A DNA stretch of 64,000 bases from contig JAADJZ010000037.1 in the NCBI GenBank assembly GCA_011032825.1, forward strand, positions 1-64,000, written 5' to 3'. Positions within the stretch are counted from its first letter, which is position 1. Each line of letters opens with the position of its first letter. Shown piece after piece: positions 32,901-44,512 of this stretch. The notes beneath the pieces were generated by a model that ran no database searches, was not told where the DNA came from, and saw nothing but the letters and a program-made list of their open reading frames with translations. Origin of the DNA: Massariosphaeria phaeospora. Its lineage: Eukaryota > Ascomycota > Dothideomycetes > Pleosporales. A program made the position numbers and the translations under genes.

Positions 32901-33453
32901 CACCACGATTCTCCACTCGCTCACCACCAGCATAAAACGCACCTACACGCTCGACGCCCTCCTCGACAACCCGGACCCGGCCATCCTCGCCCTCAACACC
33001 AGTCTCGTGTCCTTCGACACCATAATAACCACGTACATCCCGCCGCCGCAACACCCGCTCATCACCACGGGCCTCGCGCCCCTCATGGACGCCTACCTCC
33101 TGCACCTCTCCTCGCGCATCACGTCGCTCAACCCCAACGGCGCCAAGCTCATGCAGCTCAACATCCTCGTCCTGCAGCAGAACCTCAAGAACATCGAGCC
33201 CGACGCCGAGCTGCCGTACGCCGCGCTGTTCTTCGACCTGTACACCGAGGGCCCTGACGCCATTGTCGCGCGCGCAAAGCGCTATGGCAAGACGTTTGGC
33301 GTGCCCCAGGAGCGCTTTGGCCAGGCGGCTGTGGAGGGCTTGCTGCGGCTGACGTATGGGGAGCGGTTGAGGGATGAGCGCAGGGAGGTGGGCGTGCAGG
33401 CTAAGAGGGCGATGGATGGCCAGTTGTTGGAGGTTAGCGAGTACATGTATTAG
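29966..33453 (+). CDS. SEC8: Exocyst complex component Sec8
   Basis: Sec8 is a subunit of the octameric exocyst that tethers secretory vesicles at growth sites such as hyphal tips. Six exons (29966-30464, 30516-31072, 31122-31556, 31605-32165, 32212-32774, 32826-33453) encode about 1,080 residues. After a Ser/Arg-rich disordered N-terminus (1-105), the Sec8 domain begins at MEDILQYIKDNWDFMTNEKC and continues with the coiled coil QSSLQQSQHRVRALKDSLAQ and KELATASQNYDEMIQVLSTI. The C-terminal helical rods include LNILVLQQNLKNIEP. Every splice junction keeps frame and family sequence, for example KKPIFK joined to GTAKFFTLITAFCKML. Intron 2 ends CAGCAG, so exon 3 may start at 31119 or 31122, giving one extra Gln. 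Confidence 0.92.
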
Positions 33454-33831
33454 CTGGGCGGAGAGTAGCGAGAAGAGAGGGGGGGAAACTCTATCATGGT
33501 TCAAGGGGGGGTTTTGTACTGGTTGCTGTTGCTTGTTGCTGTTGCCTGTTGCGGTCGGATCAGTTGAGAAGCGCTCGGCTTGTATTGCATGACAAATTCG
33601 ATCTTCAGTTGTACTTCTTTTGTGTAGATATGCGTGGAACAAGCTCGCTTTTGCTTGGCTTTTGCTTTCGGTTCCCCGGCGCTAGATTCCATACACCCCA
33701 GGTTCGTGCCAAGCCGGGGTTTCTGCGGCGGGGCAGCAACCATGTGACGTCACAGCTCTTCTTTCCAAGGTTCCATCGCGCTCTACTAAGGTACAATCGA
33801 TCCCATAACAAACCTCTCACCACATCCCACA
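33454..33831. other. Intergenic spacer SEC8 / F-box gene
   Basis: A 378-bp stretch with no gene; a GTTGCT-type short repeat lies near 33519-33550. Confidence 0.4.
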
Positions 33832-35528
33832 ATGTCCGCCCTCTTCTCCCTCCCCAACGAACTCATCGACGCCATCGTCTCCGCCCTCTCCTCCGACCGC
33901 CCCACGCTCCTCGCCCTCGCCCAAACATGCTCCAAGCTGCAGCCCTTCGCGGAAGCCCAGTTCTTCAAGAACATATACATCCGCGACGGGACTTCTGTGA
34001 CGCGCTTAGCCCAGCATCTGGAGCAGCCGCCGTGGCGCGTGAGGCTGGTCGAGCACCTGGAGGTCACGCCCAGCATGCATTCGTGGCGGGGGGGCATCGC
34101 GCTGATGCCGGAGTTGGTGGGGCGCCTGGCAGGGTTGAAGAGCTTGAAGGTGGAGGCGCCGATGATCAAGACGAAGAGGATGCTGAGTAGGTGGCCGGAA
34201 GAGGGACAGATACATTTTACGCGAGTTGCTCATAGCGGAGCCTCGTTGAACTGGTCGGAAGAGGTTATGGTGCCGCTTATGGATCTCTTTGCGGGGAATG
34301 GGGAGGGGGCGTTGGGGTGTTTGACGTCTTGTAGGTTGGCCGGCTGTTGCATCACAGCGGGTCACAGAGCACACTTGGACACCTTTACCCTTGGGTAATG
34401 TCTGTGTTGAATATCTCTGAGCTTACCCTGCGGCCTTGCTGATTACTGAATTCCAACGCAGTCACACTCCACTCTCACGGCACCAACACCCGGTTCTATA
34501 ACATCAAAGAAGCCCTGCCCGTCTTTCTGTCGCCGACGCTCAAACATCTGCATCTGTCATGTGTCGATGTATCCGGCGCTACTGAAACATTCGCAGCACT
34601 CGGCTCTGCCTCTCCATCCACACGCACTCCGCTGGAAACCTTGATCCTCCAGAGATGCAGTGTACCATCGTCGCGTCTAGACGAGTTCCAGCCCATCCTT
34701 TCGCGGCCACGAGCTCTCCGCTCGTTTACCGTGCTCCTCGATGTTGATTTCGTCTCGCTCAACGCGCAACGTGTCCATGCACCGGCCTTCATTGCAGCCA
34801 TTCAACAACATAGCCACTCTCTTGAATACCTGCGTTATACGCACCCGGCAGTCCACATCCCAGCTCGCGGTTCGCCCGAGCATCTCAACGCCAGTCTGTT
34901 TTCCGCTCTATCTACGCTGCGCCAGTCCTGCCCCGGCCTGTCCACCTTCCACCGTCTCCACACTTTCGCCGTCGACCACCGCTCCAACCTCGCCGAATTC
35001 CTCATCGACCCAGCGCTCGCGCCACCGAATCTGCGCACCCTGCGTCTTACCGGCACCGGGTACCACTACGAGCTGGAATGGCGCCACCTCCGCGACTTCA
35101 TCTCCGCAATCGCGTCCGCAACCCCCTTCTCGCACCTCTGGCTCCACGCCCGGCCTTGCGGCCCCGACATCGCCGATGTCTGCGGCTATTTTTCACGCTC
35201 CCGGTCCAGATACGGTAACAACAACACGCCGCCGCTGCGCGATGTGTTCGCCAACCTCATCGCAACGCTCGGCAACACGAAGACTGTGAAATTCGTTTAT
35301 GCACATCAGCCGCGCCATATCGCTGAGTTCCGCCCGCCGTTTCTGCACGGCGAGTATACCACGGACGAAGCTGTCATCTTCGATAGCGAGAAGCTGTGGA
35401 GCGCGGAGGCGGACGTGGATGCGCGGTATGCTGTTGAGAAGTACATTCCTTCGGAAGAGGAGGACGTGGAGGTGTCGGGGTGGAGCGGGCCGTTCACGGG
35501 GCTGGGGAATTCGTTCTGGAAGGAGTGA
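33832..35528 (+). CDS. F-box protein, second copy type
   Basis: Two exons (33832-34330, 34462-35528) give 521 residues. The N-terminus MSALFSLPNELIDAIVSALS, with LLALAQTCSKLQPFAEAQFF after it, is a clear F-box, the Skp1-binding part of SCF ubiquitin ligases. LRR-like leucine periodicity follows (LKSLKVEAPMI, LKHLHLSCVDV, LETLILQRCSV, LRTLRLTGTGYHYEL). The 131-bp intron was placed so that LTSF joins TLHSHGTNTRFYNIKEALP in frame; its donor is GTAGGT and acceptor CGCAG. A donor at 34395 looks better placed but breaks the frame, so this boundary is the least certain in the gene. It shares only the F-box layout with the protein at 18279. Confidence 0.75.
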
Positions 35529-36281
35529 GGCGGGGCGTGGACGCTTGGTTTGGGTCTTGCCGTGCGGTGGATATATGCATATGCATTGCTGAACTGAACT
35601 GAACTGAACTGAGAACTAGGAAGCTGGCACGACCTCTTTCTGGAACCCCGCTGGAGCGAGACGAGGCGAGCGGCTTATCGATAATCATGCAGGAACCCCT
35701 CCATATATCTGTACCGTACGATCTGCCGACGAATAGGCAGTTTGGGCCGTACGCATCCAACGGTCAGCGTCAGGGGTCTTCCGTAGGTAGGCACAACAAA
35801 TGCATCCACTATGCGACCCCATTATTATACGTAAAGCTCAGCTCAGACTAGATTAGATCAGATCAGATCAGATCATTTATTAGATTCGGCTGTCCCCATA
35901 TTCACGACTGAGTTCAGATGCCGAGCCCTGATGAGAACTTTTAATTTTGGTTGAATAGACCATGGTACCTAGCCGACATTTATTTAAAACTTCCATGTGC
36001 ATGCAGGATTCAACCGCGCACATGGCGATTCGCTAGCCCTACGGTAGGGCCGCAGAAATGCCCCTGGAACGTCGTTGGGTATATACATACAACGTGCATG
36101 TCGCCACAACGAATAATAGCCACAGCGAATACAGACTGGGGAAATAAATCAACGTGCATGGCCCGTGGCCCGGTAACCAGAAAAGCTATATAAATGGACC
36201 GGACGCCGCCATGAGTTTCTTCATTGCCGCGTTCCCTTCCTCTCACTCAGTCCTCCGAGCCATCCAGCCCATTCCTCCACC
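35529..36281. other. Intergenic region with pentanucleotide repeats
   Basis: Holds no gene. A (GAACT)4 tract lies at about 35589-35612 and (GATCA)4 at about 35851-35874. The right end is the promoter of the secreted GMC gene. Confidence 0.55.
36187..36194 (+). promoter_or_regulatory. TATA box of the secreted GMC oxidoreductase
   Basis: TATATAAA lies 88 bp before the ATG, within the usual fungal distance, and the start codon is in a good context (CCACCATGG). Confidence 0.65.
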
Positions 36282-38336
36282 ATGGCTCCTCTTCTCTCCG
36301 TCCTCACCCCCCTCGCCCTCCTCGCCCTGTCCATTCCGAAGATAACAGCGGCGGCTGCCCCACCCCCACCCCCCGCAAACCACACCACCTACGACTACAT
36401 CATCGTGGGCACCGGCCCCGGCGGCGGCCCGCTCGCCGCCAACCTCGCGCGCGCCGGCTACTCGGTCCTCGCGCTCGAAGCCGGCGACGACCAGACGGAA
36501 AACACAAACGTGTCGCAGTGGCTGAACTTCAACGCGGCGGGCAACGATCCCGCGACGCGCTGGGACTTCTTTGTTAAGCACTCGGATGACGAGGCGCGTG
36601 AGGCGCGGTATTTGCATAGGACGTGGAGGAAGGGGGATGGCGGGTTTTATGTGGGGGTCGAGCCGCCGGGGGGGGCGGAGCCGTTGGGTATTGTGAGTGG
36701 ATTGGAATTTGAATTGTCCGGTGCTGGAGTCTGGGAGTTGGTTGGCTGATTGATGGCGGTGTAGTATTATCCTCGTGCTGGGACGCTCGGCGGGTGCGCT
36801 ATGCATAATGGGTAAGGGTTCTCCCCACGACGAGCAGTGTTGTCGTTGTCGCTGTCGTTGTAGCCAGACACTAACTCAGCGAGCAGATGCCTGACGCTGA
36901 ACCCCGGGTCCGTGGACTGGGACGACATCGCCGCGACCACGGGCGACGCGTCGTGGTCAGCCGAAGCCATGCGCAAGCACCTAGTCAAGCTGGAAAAAGT
37001 GCACTACAACAGCACGTCTCCGCACGGCCACACGGGCTGGCTCGACATGACCATGATGGACCCGGGCTACACCAGCAGCGCCGACGCCAAACAACTGACC
37101 GAGCTGGCCGCGCAGGCAGCTGGCTACTCTGCCGCCGACACGCCGCTGCTCCTGCAGCGCGACATGAACGGCAACCAGCCCGACCGCGATAACCTAGTCG
37201 GGCCCTTCGGCGGCGTCAGCCACGTGCATCCCAACGGGCGGCGCTCGTCGCCGGGATACTACGTCCGCGACACCGTGGCCGAGGGCAAATACCCGCTGAC
37301 GCTGTCGCTCGATACGCTCGCCACCAAGATCATCATCGACAACACGTCCGGCACGAAGCCCCGAGCCGTCGGCGTCGAGTTCCTCAAGGGCAAGAGCCTG
37401 TACAGCGCCGACCCGCGCTACAACGCAGCCGACAAAGGCACTCCCGGCAAAGCGTACGCCGCCAAAGAAGTCATCGTCTCGGGCGGGGCCTTCAACTCGC
37501 CGCAGCTGCTGCTGCTCTCGGGCATCGGGCCCGCCGCACAGCTCGCGAGGTTCGGCATCCCGCTCGTCGTCGACCTGCCCGGCGTAGGCCGCTCCGTAGC
37601 CGACAACTACGAAGCGGGCATCCTGTCGCTGGGCCGCCGCGCCGTGACGGGCCTCGGCCAGATCTTCCCGGCCTTCTGGAAGACGTCGCAGAGCGCGGTC
37701 CGCGACATCTACATGTGGTGCGGCTCCTTCGCCTTCGAGGGCTTCTGGCCGGGCTTCCCGAACCTGCCGCCTGATTTCACGGGTACGCACGGGCCGAAGC
37801 AGTACGAGTGCGCGCTCGTGCACATGCGGCCGCGCGAGCAGGCCGGCGTCGTGGAGCTGCGGTCCGCGGATCCGCGCGACGTGCCGGCCGTCAATCTGCA
37901 CTTCTTCGAGGGCGCGGGCGCGGATAAAGACCTCGGCGCTATACTCGAGGGCGTGCAGTGGGTGCGCTCGTGGCTGGCCAAAGTCGACGCCGCGGCTCCA
38001 GACGCGCTCGCCCCGTTCGAGGAACTGCATCCGTGTGCCGGCGAGATCGGGAGGCAGAACTGCACGGCCGAGGCGCAGAAGACGTATTTGAAGGAGCAGG
38101 CGTATAGTCATCATGCGTCGAGTAGCTGCAAGGTGGGCGCGGATGACGATGCGATGGCGGTGCTGGATAGCAGGTTTCGGGTTAGGGGCGTGGAGGCGTT
38201 GAGGGTGGTAGATGCGAGTAGTTTTCCGAAGGTGCCGGGGGGATTTCCGGTGCTGCCGACGATGATGTTGAGTGAGAAGGCGACGGAGATTTTGTTGGGT
38301 GAGGCGGAGGGGGAGGGGGAGAAGGAGAAGAAGTAG
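36282..38336 (+). CDS. Secreted GMC-family oxidoreductase
   Basis: This FAD flavoprotein is related to choline, aryl-alcohol and cellobiose dehydrogenases and is probably extracellular. Three exons (36282-36692, 36765-36811, 36887-38336) give 635 residues. A signal peptide (MAPLLSVLTPLALLALSIPK, then Ala-rich) is followed by the FAD fold YDYIIVGTGPGGGPLAANLA and LALEAGDD. GMC signature 1 spans introns 1 and 2 (RAGTLGGCAMHNG joined to CLTLNP); signature 2 is VSGGAFNSPQLLLLSGIGP. The catalytic His lies in HHASSSCKVG. The second family residue (His or Asn near the C-terminus) is not obvious: the segment reads VPGGFPVLPTMMLSEKA. The end is a Glu/Lys-rich low-complexity tail. A TATA box sits upstream. 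The acceptor substrate is unknown. Confidence 0.87.
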
Positions 38337-39010
38337 GGAGTGAACTGGACTGAACTGAACTGAACTGAACTGGGAGAAGGATACGGAGTAGAGAGAGAGA
38401 AGTTGGATTATTAAAAGGGGATGGAAAGTGATTGTAGATGAGATTCTTACTCAATCCCTAGCTTTCAATGGAATCGGAGCGCGTTGCCGTTGCCGTTGGC
38501 CTACCATGTTGCAGAATGCCTCTTTACGGTTCTCTCCATACAACCGCTTGCGGAGCAGTCTGATTGATGAAATGACTTGACGTTAAAAGTGAGATTGATG
38601 TTGTGCGTGCGGCAGAGTTCCGCAGTTCCAATCCAGACTCCACAAATCTATTTCCGTCTCATCTCCGCCCCACGTGGGCAAAAACTGCCGAAAACCCGAC
38701 GGACTAAAGTCCCCACTCCTTTGAGATCGCCTTCAGGCCTCGGGCCCCGGGAGAATATATATCGCGGGTGGTGGGTGCTGATGCTGACCAAGTATTGCTG
38801 ACGAAATGTGACGTGGGGCGTACCTACCTAAGGCCCTTTGTTTTCCTTGCACTTGCGCCTGCCTCGCGACTGACTCTCACTTACCTAGCCACGACTCCAT
38901 CCAGACAGACAGAAGGGAAGAGATGGACTCGGCGCGACGCTCGCCTCACCACCAACAAGGCCGCTGACGCGCACGATGCGCATACAGTAGATAGACGACG
39001 AAGCATCGTC
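38337..39010. other. Intergenic region GMC / MFS transporter
   Basis: No gene was seen in 674 bp. A (GAACT)n tract occupies 38349-38372 just after the GMC stop, and a TATATAT element lies near 38755. Confidence 0.5.
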
Positions 39011-40803
39011 ATGGACGGCAGCAATGCAACATTGGCTGCTCCTGCTCCGCGCTCAGCAGCCCCGAAAAAGCACGATGGCACGCCTGGCCAACACACGCGG
39101 CCCGCCACGGCCACCACAGACTCAGAGCCGCAGCAGCAGCAGCAGCAGCAGCAGCTCGCCGCCGCAGCGCTCACTCGCACGGCATCCTCCACGCTCCGCA
39201 TGTCGCCCACGCGCGAGGTCCTCTTCGTCAGCATCCTGTGCGCCGCGCAATTCACCACGCAGATGGGGCTCTCCAACACGCTGCTCATCCTGCACTCGAT
39301 CGGATCGTCGCTGCACATGACCAATGTGGGCACGTTGCCGTGGCTGGTCGCGGGCTACTCGCTGACGGTCGGGTCGTTTATCCTGGTTGCCGGCCGCTGC
39401 GGCGATGTGTTTGGCCACAAGCGCATGCTGGTGCTGGGCTATGCCTGGTTTGCCGTGTGGACGGCCGTGTCGGGCCTGGCGGTCTATGGCGGGGAGGTGC
39501 TGTTTGTGGTTGCGAGGGTGTTGAGTGGGATGGGGCCCGCGATTCTGCTGCCGAATGCGCTGGGGTTGCTGGGCGCGACGTATGGGAATGGGGAGAGGAA
39601 GAACATGGTGTTTAGCCTGTTTGGGGCGTGTGCGCCAGGTGCGATGCTCCATGGCCGGCCGCAGTCGTCGAAGATGTGCTAATAGAGGGTATAGTGGGGT
39701 CGATATTTGGCGGCCTAATGACCACGCTGTGGGATCTCGTCTGGTGGCCGTGGAGTTTCTGGACGTTCGGCATTGCGCTCGGGTTCATTGCTGTCCTGGC
39801 TGCGATGATCCTGCCTACCGTGCCGCTGGATCCCGAGGTCCAGAAACTATCCTTGGGTGAAAAGATTCGGGAGCTGGATCTCCTGGGTGCGACTGTGGGC
39901 ATCACGGCCATGATCCTGTTCAACTTCGCGTGGAACCAGGCTCCCGGGTTCGGGTGGCAGCAAGTGTACATCTACGTGCTGCTCATCGCCGGAGTCGTCT
40001 TGTTCGCGGTCTTCTTCTGGATTGAGCTCAAGGTTGCAGCCAAGCCGCTGATACCCTTCGATGTCTTGAGTGTCGACGTGCTTTTTGTTCTTGGCTGTAT
40101 AGTGTGCGGATGGGCCGCATTCGGTGAGCGCACCCAACTTCCCGAGTTCCCGTCAGTGGCCTCGATGCTAATGCATCACCCAGGTATCTGGATATACTAC
40201 TTCTTCCAATTCCTGCAGATCCAACGAGGCGTGTTTCCACTTCTTTCGGTCGCCCAGGCCTCTCCCCTAGCTGTATCTGGGGCCATCGCCGCTGTCGTTA
40301 CTGGCAAAGTGATCAGTCGGATAGGGCCGGGCTGGGTCATGTTTGTGGCCATGTGCGCCTTCGTCGTAGGCAACATCCTGAACGCCACCGCGCCCGTCGG
40401 GCAAACGTACTGGGCGCAGACGTTCATCGTCACCCTCATCATCCCCTGGGGCATGGACATGTCGTTCCCGGCCGGCACGCTTATACTGTCCGACGCTGTG
40501 CCAAAGAAACACCAGGGAATGGGCGCGAGCCTGGTGAACACCGTGGTGAACTACAGTATCTCGATTGGAGTCGGCATAGCTGGGACGGTAGAAGTGCACG
40601 TCAGTAAAGGCGGCAAGACGCAAGCAGATGTACTAAAGGGGTATAGGGCTGCGCTATACTTGGCCAGCGCCCTCAGCGCAGCGGGTATGGGCATCTCTCT
40701 CCTGTTCCTGATAGAGCGTCAGGTGAGCAGCAAGCGGGCTGCAGGTGGGGCGTTGTCATCTAGATCGGGCAAAGACGAGACGGATGTGCGAATGCGACAG
40801 TGA
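39011..40803 (+). CDS. DHA2-type MFS transporter
   Basis: This plasma-membrane drug/H+ antiporter-like transporter has about 13-14 predicted helices. Three exons (39011-39638, 39695-40123, 40184-40803) give 558 residues. I chose the ATG at 39011 (MDGSNATLAAPAP) because the reading further upstream looks like leader sequence. The N-terminal cytoplasmic part has eight consecutive Gln. Helix landmarks are LPWLVAGYSLTVGSFILVAG, RCGDVFGHKRMLVLGY (motif A-like), RVLSGMGPAILLPNALGL, and GMDMSFPAGTLILSDAVP. Intron 1 joins FGACAP to VGSIFGG. Intron 2 is 60 bp with no in-frame stop, so its retention would add 20 residues. Substrate unknown. It lies between two secreted oxidase genes. Confidence 0.85.
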
Positions 40804-42076
40804 GGTTCTCTTATCGACCCGCATGTTCTTGTTCCATGTTCTACGAACTAAATGAACTAAGTACCAACCATACGAATACGGCCCATGGCGAACACCTTCA
40901 GTGTATCTTTGCCTACTTTGGGTAGGTCCCAAGTTCCAACGGAGATGTGGGGTCCGGGGCCAGCGAGTGCATAGGGCCGGAGGATAGAATGAGACGGCGG
41001 CCAAGGGATAAGTGTAGAGTCTTCGAGGTGGGTTTCATCGCGTTTTCCTCTCCTAGGGTGGGGGGTTTGACCAGGAGCTGGTGACAGCGTGAGAAAACAA
41101 TGGACAGAGGCTGAGCAGGTGTGTTCCAAGGTAACGGGTACGTGCGTGCCAAGAAATGACATAAGCGAAGGCATCTATCAGCCGCACTTCCACTCTGCCC
41201 ACTGCCTCCATCCCATTGCATCCCATCCCATCCCGTCTCGCCCCGCACCTCGCAGTTTTCCTTTTCACTGCCTCTGCATCCCGTACCGCTCCGTACCGCC
41301 CACCAACACGTTACACTGCCAAACCTGTTCTGGACGACTATTGACTGCACGGATAGCCACGTCCACGTGTGTCTAGGTATTCAGCTACAGGAAACGTCCC
41401 GCCGTGCAGGCCTGGGTTTGCCCACACGAGGTCCGTGCCAAATCGGGCTGTGGCTACCCACGACACTGATAAGAATACTGTCGCTACCGTATGGGAGGTT
41501 GGCAACAATTCCCAGAATGGCCGCTGGAAATTCTACCGGCGCTCACGACATGATGTATGCAGGGGCGGTTACACATCTTCCGAGCAGAGCTAATCAGCAG
41601 GCACGTTCCCTATTGATCTATCTACTCGATCGTATCACCGTTAACATACGAGCCTCCATCTCCATTAGCCGCTGTGGCGTCGACTAAGGTGCTGTTGGAG
41701 TCTTGGTGTTGCAACCCAGCTACCCGTATCAACGCAGGCTATGCAACGTGTATGCACGACAAGACGACATCCCCGGTAACCGGATCTTGGGTCCGCTCTC
41801 ATACGCATTGCGTGGACCTCCTTCCTCATTTATCGGAATGGATGATGATTGGTGAACACTTTGCAACGGCAGCGCCAGACTATGGGGGGCCGTAAAGTGG
41901 CTGTATAAGCCTAGTGACCGTAAAGGCCTAGTGGGTCGTAAGTCTTTGCTATGGTGAGCTCTGTACAGAAGACGAAAATAGGTAGCTCTGCAAAGAGTAT
42001 ATAACAGGCTCTATGATCGTGAGTACAAGTCTTGCAGGCCACTCGGTGCAGTTCTCTTTCCTTCCCACATTCAAAA
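40804..42076. other. Intergenic region upstream of galactose oxidase
   Basis: About 1.27 kb without a recognised gene; several short overlapping frames on both strands have no family resemblance. The right end carries the TATA box of the oxidase. Confidence 0.5.
41998..42004 (+). promoter_or_regulatory. TATA box of galactose oxidase gene
   Basis: TATATAA lies 73 bp before the chosen ATG. Tight TATA spacing suits an inducible secreted-enzyme gene. Confidence 0.65.
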
Positions 42077-44512
42077 ATGGCTCCTCTCGCTTTATTATTC
42101 CTCTCCTTCTCACTCTTGCCGGTGGTCACACCAGCAAGTGTTCCCCTGAGTCGCAACGGGTGGACAGCTACTGCGGACAGCTTCCAGGTTGGCAATGAGC
42201 CATCAAAGGCCATCGATGGCGATTCGAACTCAATATGGCACACCAAATTCAACCCCGATGACCCACTCCCCAATTCCATCACCATCGATATGAAGAATAG
42301 CTACGTCGTCAACGGCGTCAGCATTCAACCTCGCCAAGACAACGTCGGGAATGGCCGCATCGGCGAGCACCGCATTGAACTCAGCACCGACGGCAACAAC
42401 TGGGGCTCTGCAGTCGCAGTTGGCGCCTATGTCAACGACGCTACAACGAAGAAGACGACCTTTGTTGCCAAGCCAGCCCGTTATGTTCGCATTACAGCCT
42501 TGACGGAAGCTCAGGGGCAAAACTACCCCTGGACTTCAGCGGCAGAGATCAACGTTTACGGCGACGTCAAATACACCTCTCGAGCAGGCTGGACTGTGAC
42601 AACAGACAGTGAAGAGGGTGGCAACGAAGTATCAAATGCCATCGATGGGAATGCTGCTTCCATTTGGCACACAAAGTGGACCGGCACTGTACCGGCTCTT
42701 CCCCATTGGATTCAGATTGATCAAGGTGCTCCGGCCACTGTTGCTGGTCTGAGCTATCTCGGCCGGACAGATGGCAACAACGGAAACATTGGAGAATACA
42801 AAATTGAGGCTAGCGACGACGGCTCTACTTGGAAGCAAGTTGCATCCGGCAACTGGCAAGACAATGCGGAGGAGAAGATAGCCTCTTTCACTGCTCGGGC
42901 GCGTTATTTCCGCCTCAATGCCCTTACAGAAGCTGGAGGTCGCGGCCAATGGAGCAGTGCATCAGAGATCAATTTGATCGATTCTGTTTCCGCATCATAT
43001 CAAGCCCCTGCCGCCAGCAAGGGGCTGTGGACCAATACGGTCGACTTCCCTATCGTCGCTGCCGCAGCTGCCAACCTCCCCGATGGCAAGATCCTTCTCT
43101 GTAAGTTCAGCCTGTCTTTGCTATGAGGTTCCCTTGTATTAGTCCCTAGCTAACCTTAGTCGCATTTAGGGTCCGCCTTTCGGCTTAACGAGTTTGGGGG
43201 TGGTTCAGGACTTACCCAAACCGTTATCTACGATCCTACTACAGGTGTTTCTACATCACGCGCCATCACCAACACCCAGCACGACATGTTTTGCCCAGGG
43301 ATCTCGCTCGACTTTGAAGGTCGCGTTGTAGTCACGGGGGGTAACAATGCAGAGAAGACCAGCATCTTCGCCCCGGATACCAATACTTGGATCGGCGGTC
43401 CCAATATGAAGATCTCGCGGGGCTACCAGTCGTCGGCCACGGGCTCGGACGGATCAGTCTTCACCATTGGCGGCTCTTGGAGTGGCGGCGAAGGCGGCAA
43501 GAACGGCGAGAAATATGACCCATCCAGCAACACCTGGTCGCTGATCAAGAACGCTCTCGTCGCCCCCATGTTGACTGGCGACCGGCGAGGTGCCTACCGC
43601 GCCGACAACCATGCCTGGCTATTCGGATGGAAGAACCGCTCCGTCTTCCAAGCCGGTCCCTCGAAAGCCATGAACTGGTACAACACCAACGGCGACGGCA
43701 GCACCACGGGCGCCGGCAACCGCGGCGACGACGCCGACTCCATGAACGGCAACGCCGTCATGTACGACGCCGTAGCCGGCAAGATCCTCACTGCCGGCGG
43801 CGCCCCGCACTACCAGACGGAGCAAGCCCACGCCAACGCCTTCGTCCTCACGCTCGGCGCCCCGGGCACAAACCCGCAAGTGACGCGCGCCCCCGACATG
43901 GCCTTCGCGCGCGGCTTCGCCAACGCCGTCGTCCTGCCCGACGGCACCGTCCTCGTCACGGGCGGCCAGTCCACCGTCGAGCCCTTCTCCGACGCCACCG
44001 CCGCGCTGACCCCCGAGCTGTACAACCCGCGCACCAACTCCTGGACGCAGCTGAACCCGCACGCCATCCCGCGCACCTACCACTCCGTCGCGCTGCTGCT
44101 GCCCGACGCGACGGTGCTCGCGGCCGGCGGCGGCCTCTGCGGCGGCTGCGCTACCAACCACTGGGACGGCGAGATCTTCGTGCCGCCGTACCTGCTCAAC
44201 GCGGATGGCTCACGCCGGCAGCGGCCGGGTATCACTGCCGTAGCGGCGAGCGTCAAGCTCGGCGCTACGCTCGACATCACGACGAGCGGCGCCGTCGCGT
44301 CGTTTGCGCTCGTGCGCTTCGGCACGGCGACGCATACGGTTAATACGGATCAGCGGCGCATTGCGCTCACGCCGCAGGGCGGGAGTGGGAATAAGTATAC
44401 AGTGGGGGTGCCGGGGGATGCGGGGGTGGCGTTGCCGGGGTATTGGTTTTTGTTTGCGGTGGATGGGGAGGGGACGCCGAGTGTGGCGAGGACGGTCAAG
44501 ATTACGGTGTAG
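42077..44512 (+). CDS. Galactose oxidase with two discoidin/CBM32 modules
   Basis: This secreted copper-radical oxidase (CAZy AA5_2 type) oxidises the C6 hydroxyl of galactose or similar alcohols to aldehyde with H2O2. Exons 42077-43100 and 43170-44512 give 788 residues; the junction codon makes the Trp of LLWSAFRLN. After a signal peptide (APLALLFLSFSLLPVV) come two F5/8-type discoidin domains, about residues 25-172 and 175-315, each with an AIDG-(D/N)xxSIWHTK motif. The kelch propeller holds the active site: Cys383 (MFCPG), Tyr427 (RGYQS), Trp445 (GGSWSGG), Tyr645-His646 (RTYHS) and His730 (THTVNTDQRR). Spacing of the first three (44 and 62) equals that of the Fusarium enzyme (228, 272, 290). 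The Fusarium enzyme has one such N-terminal module. The upstream ATG at 42032 would spoil the signal peptide. Confidence 0.93.

Noticed and set aside
37194..38114. 306-codon minus-strand frame in the secreted GMC gene
   Set aside because: GC-rich antisense shadow with no family motif, overlapping a clearly coding exon.
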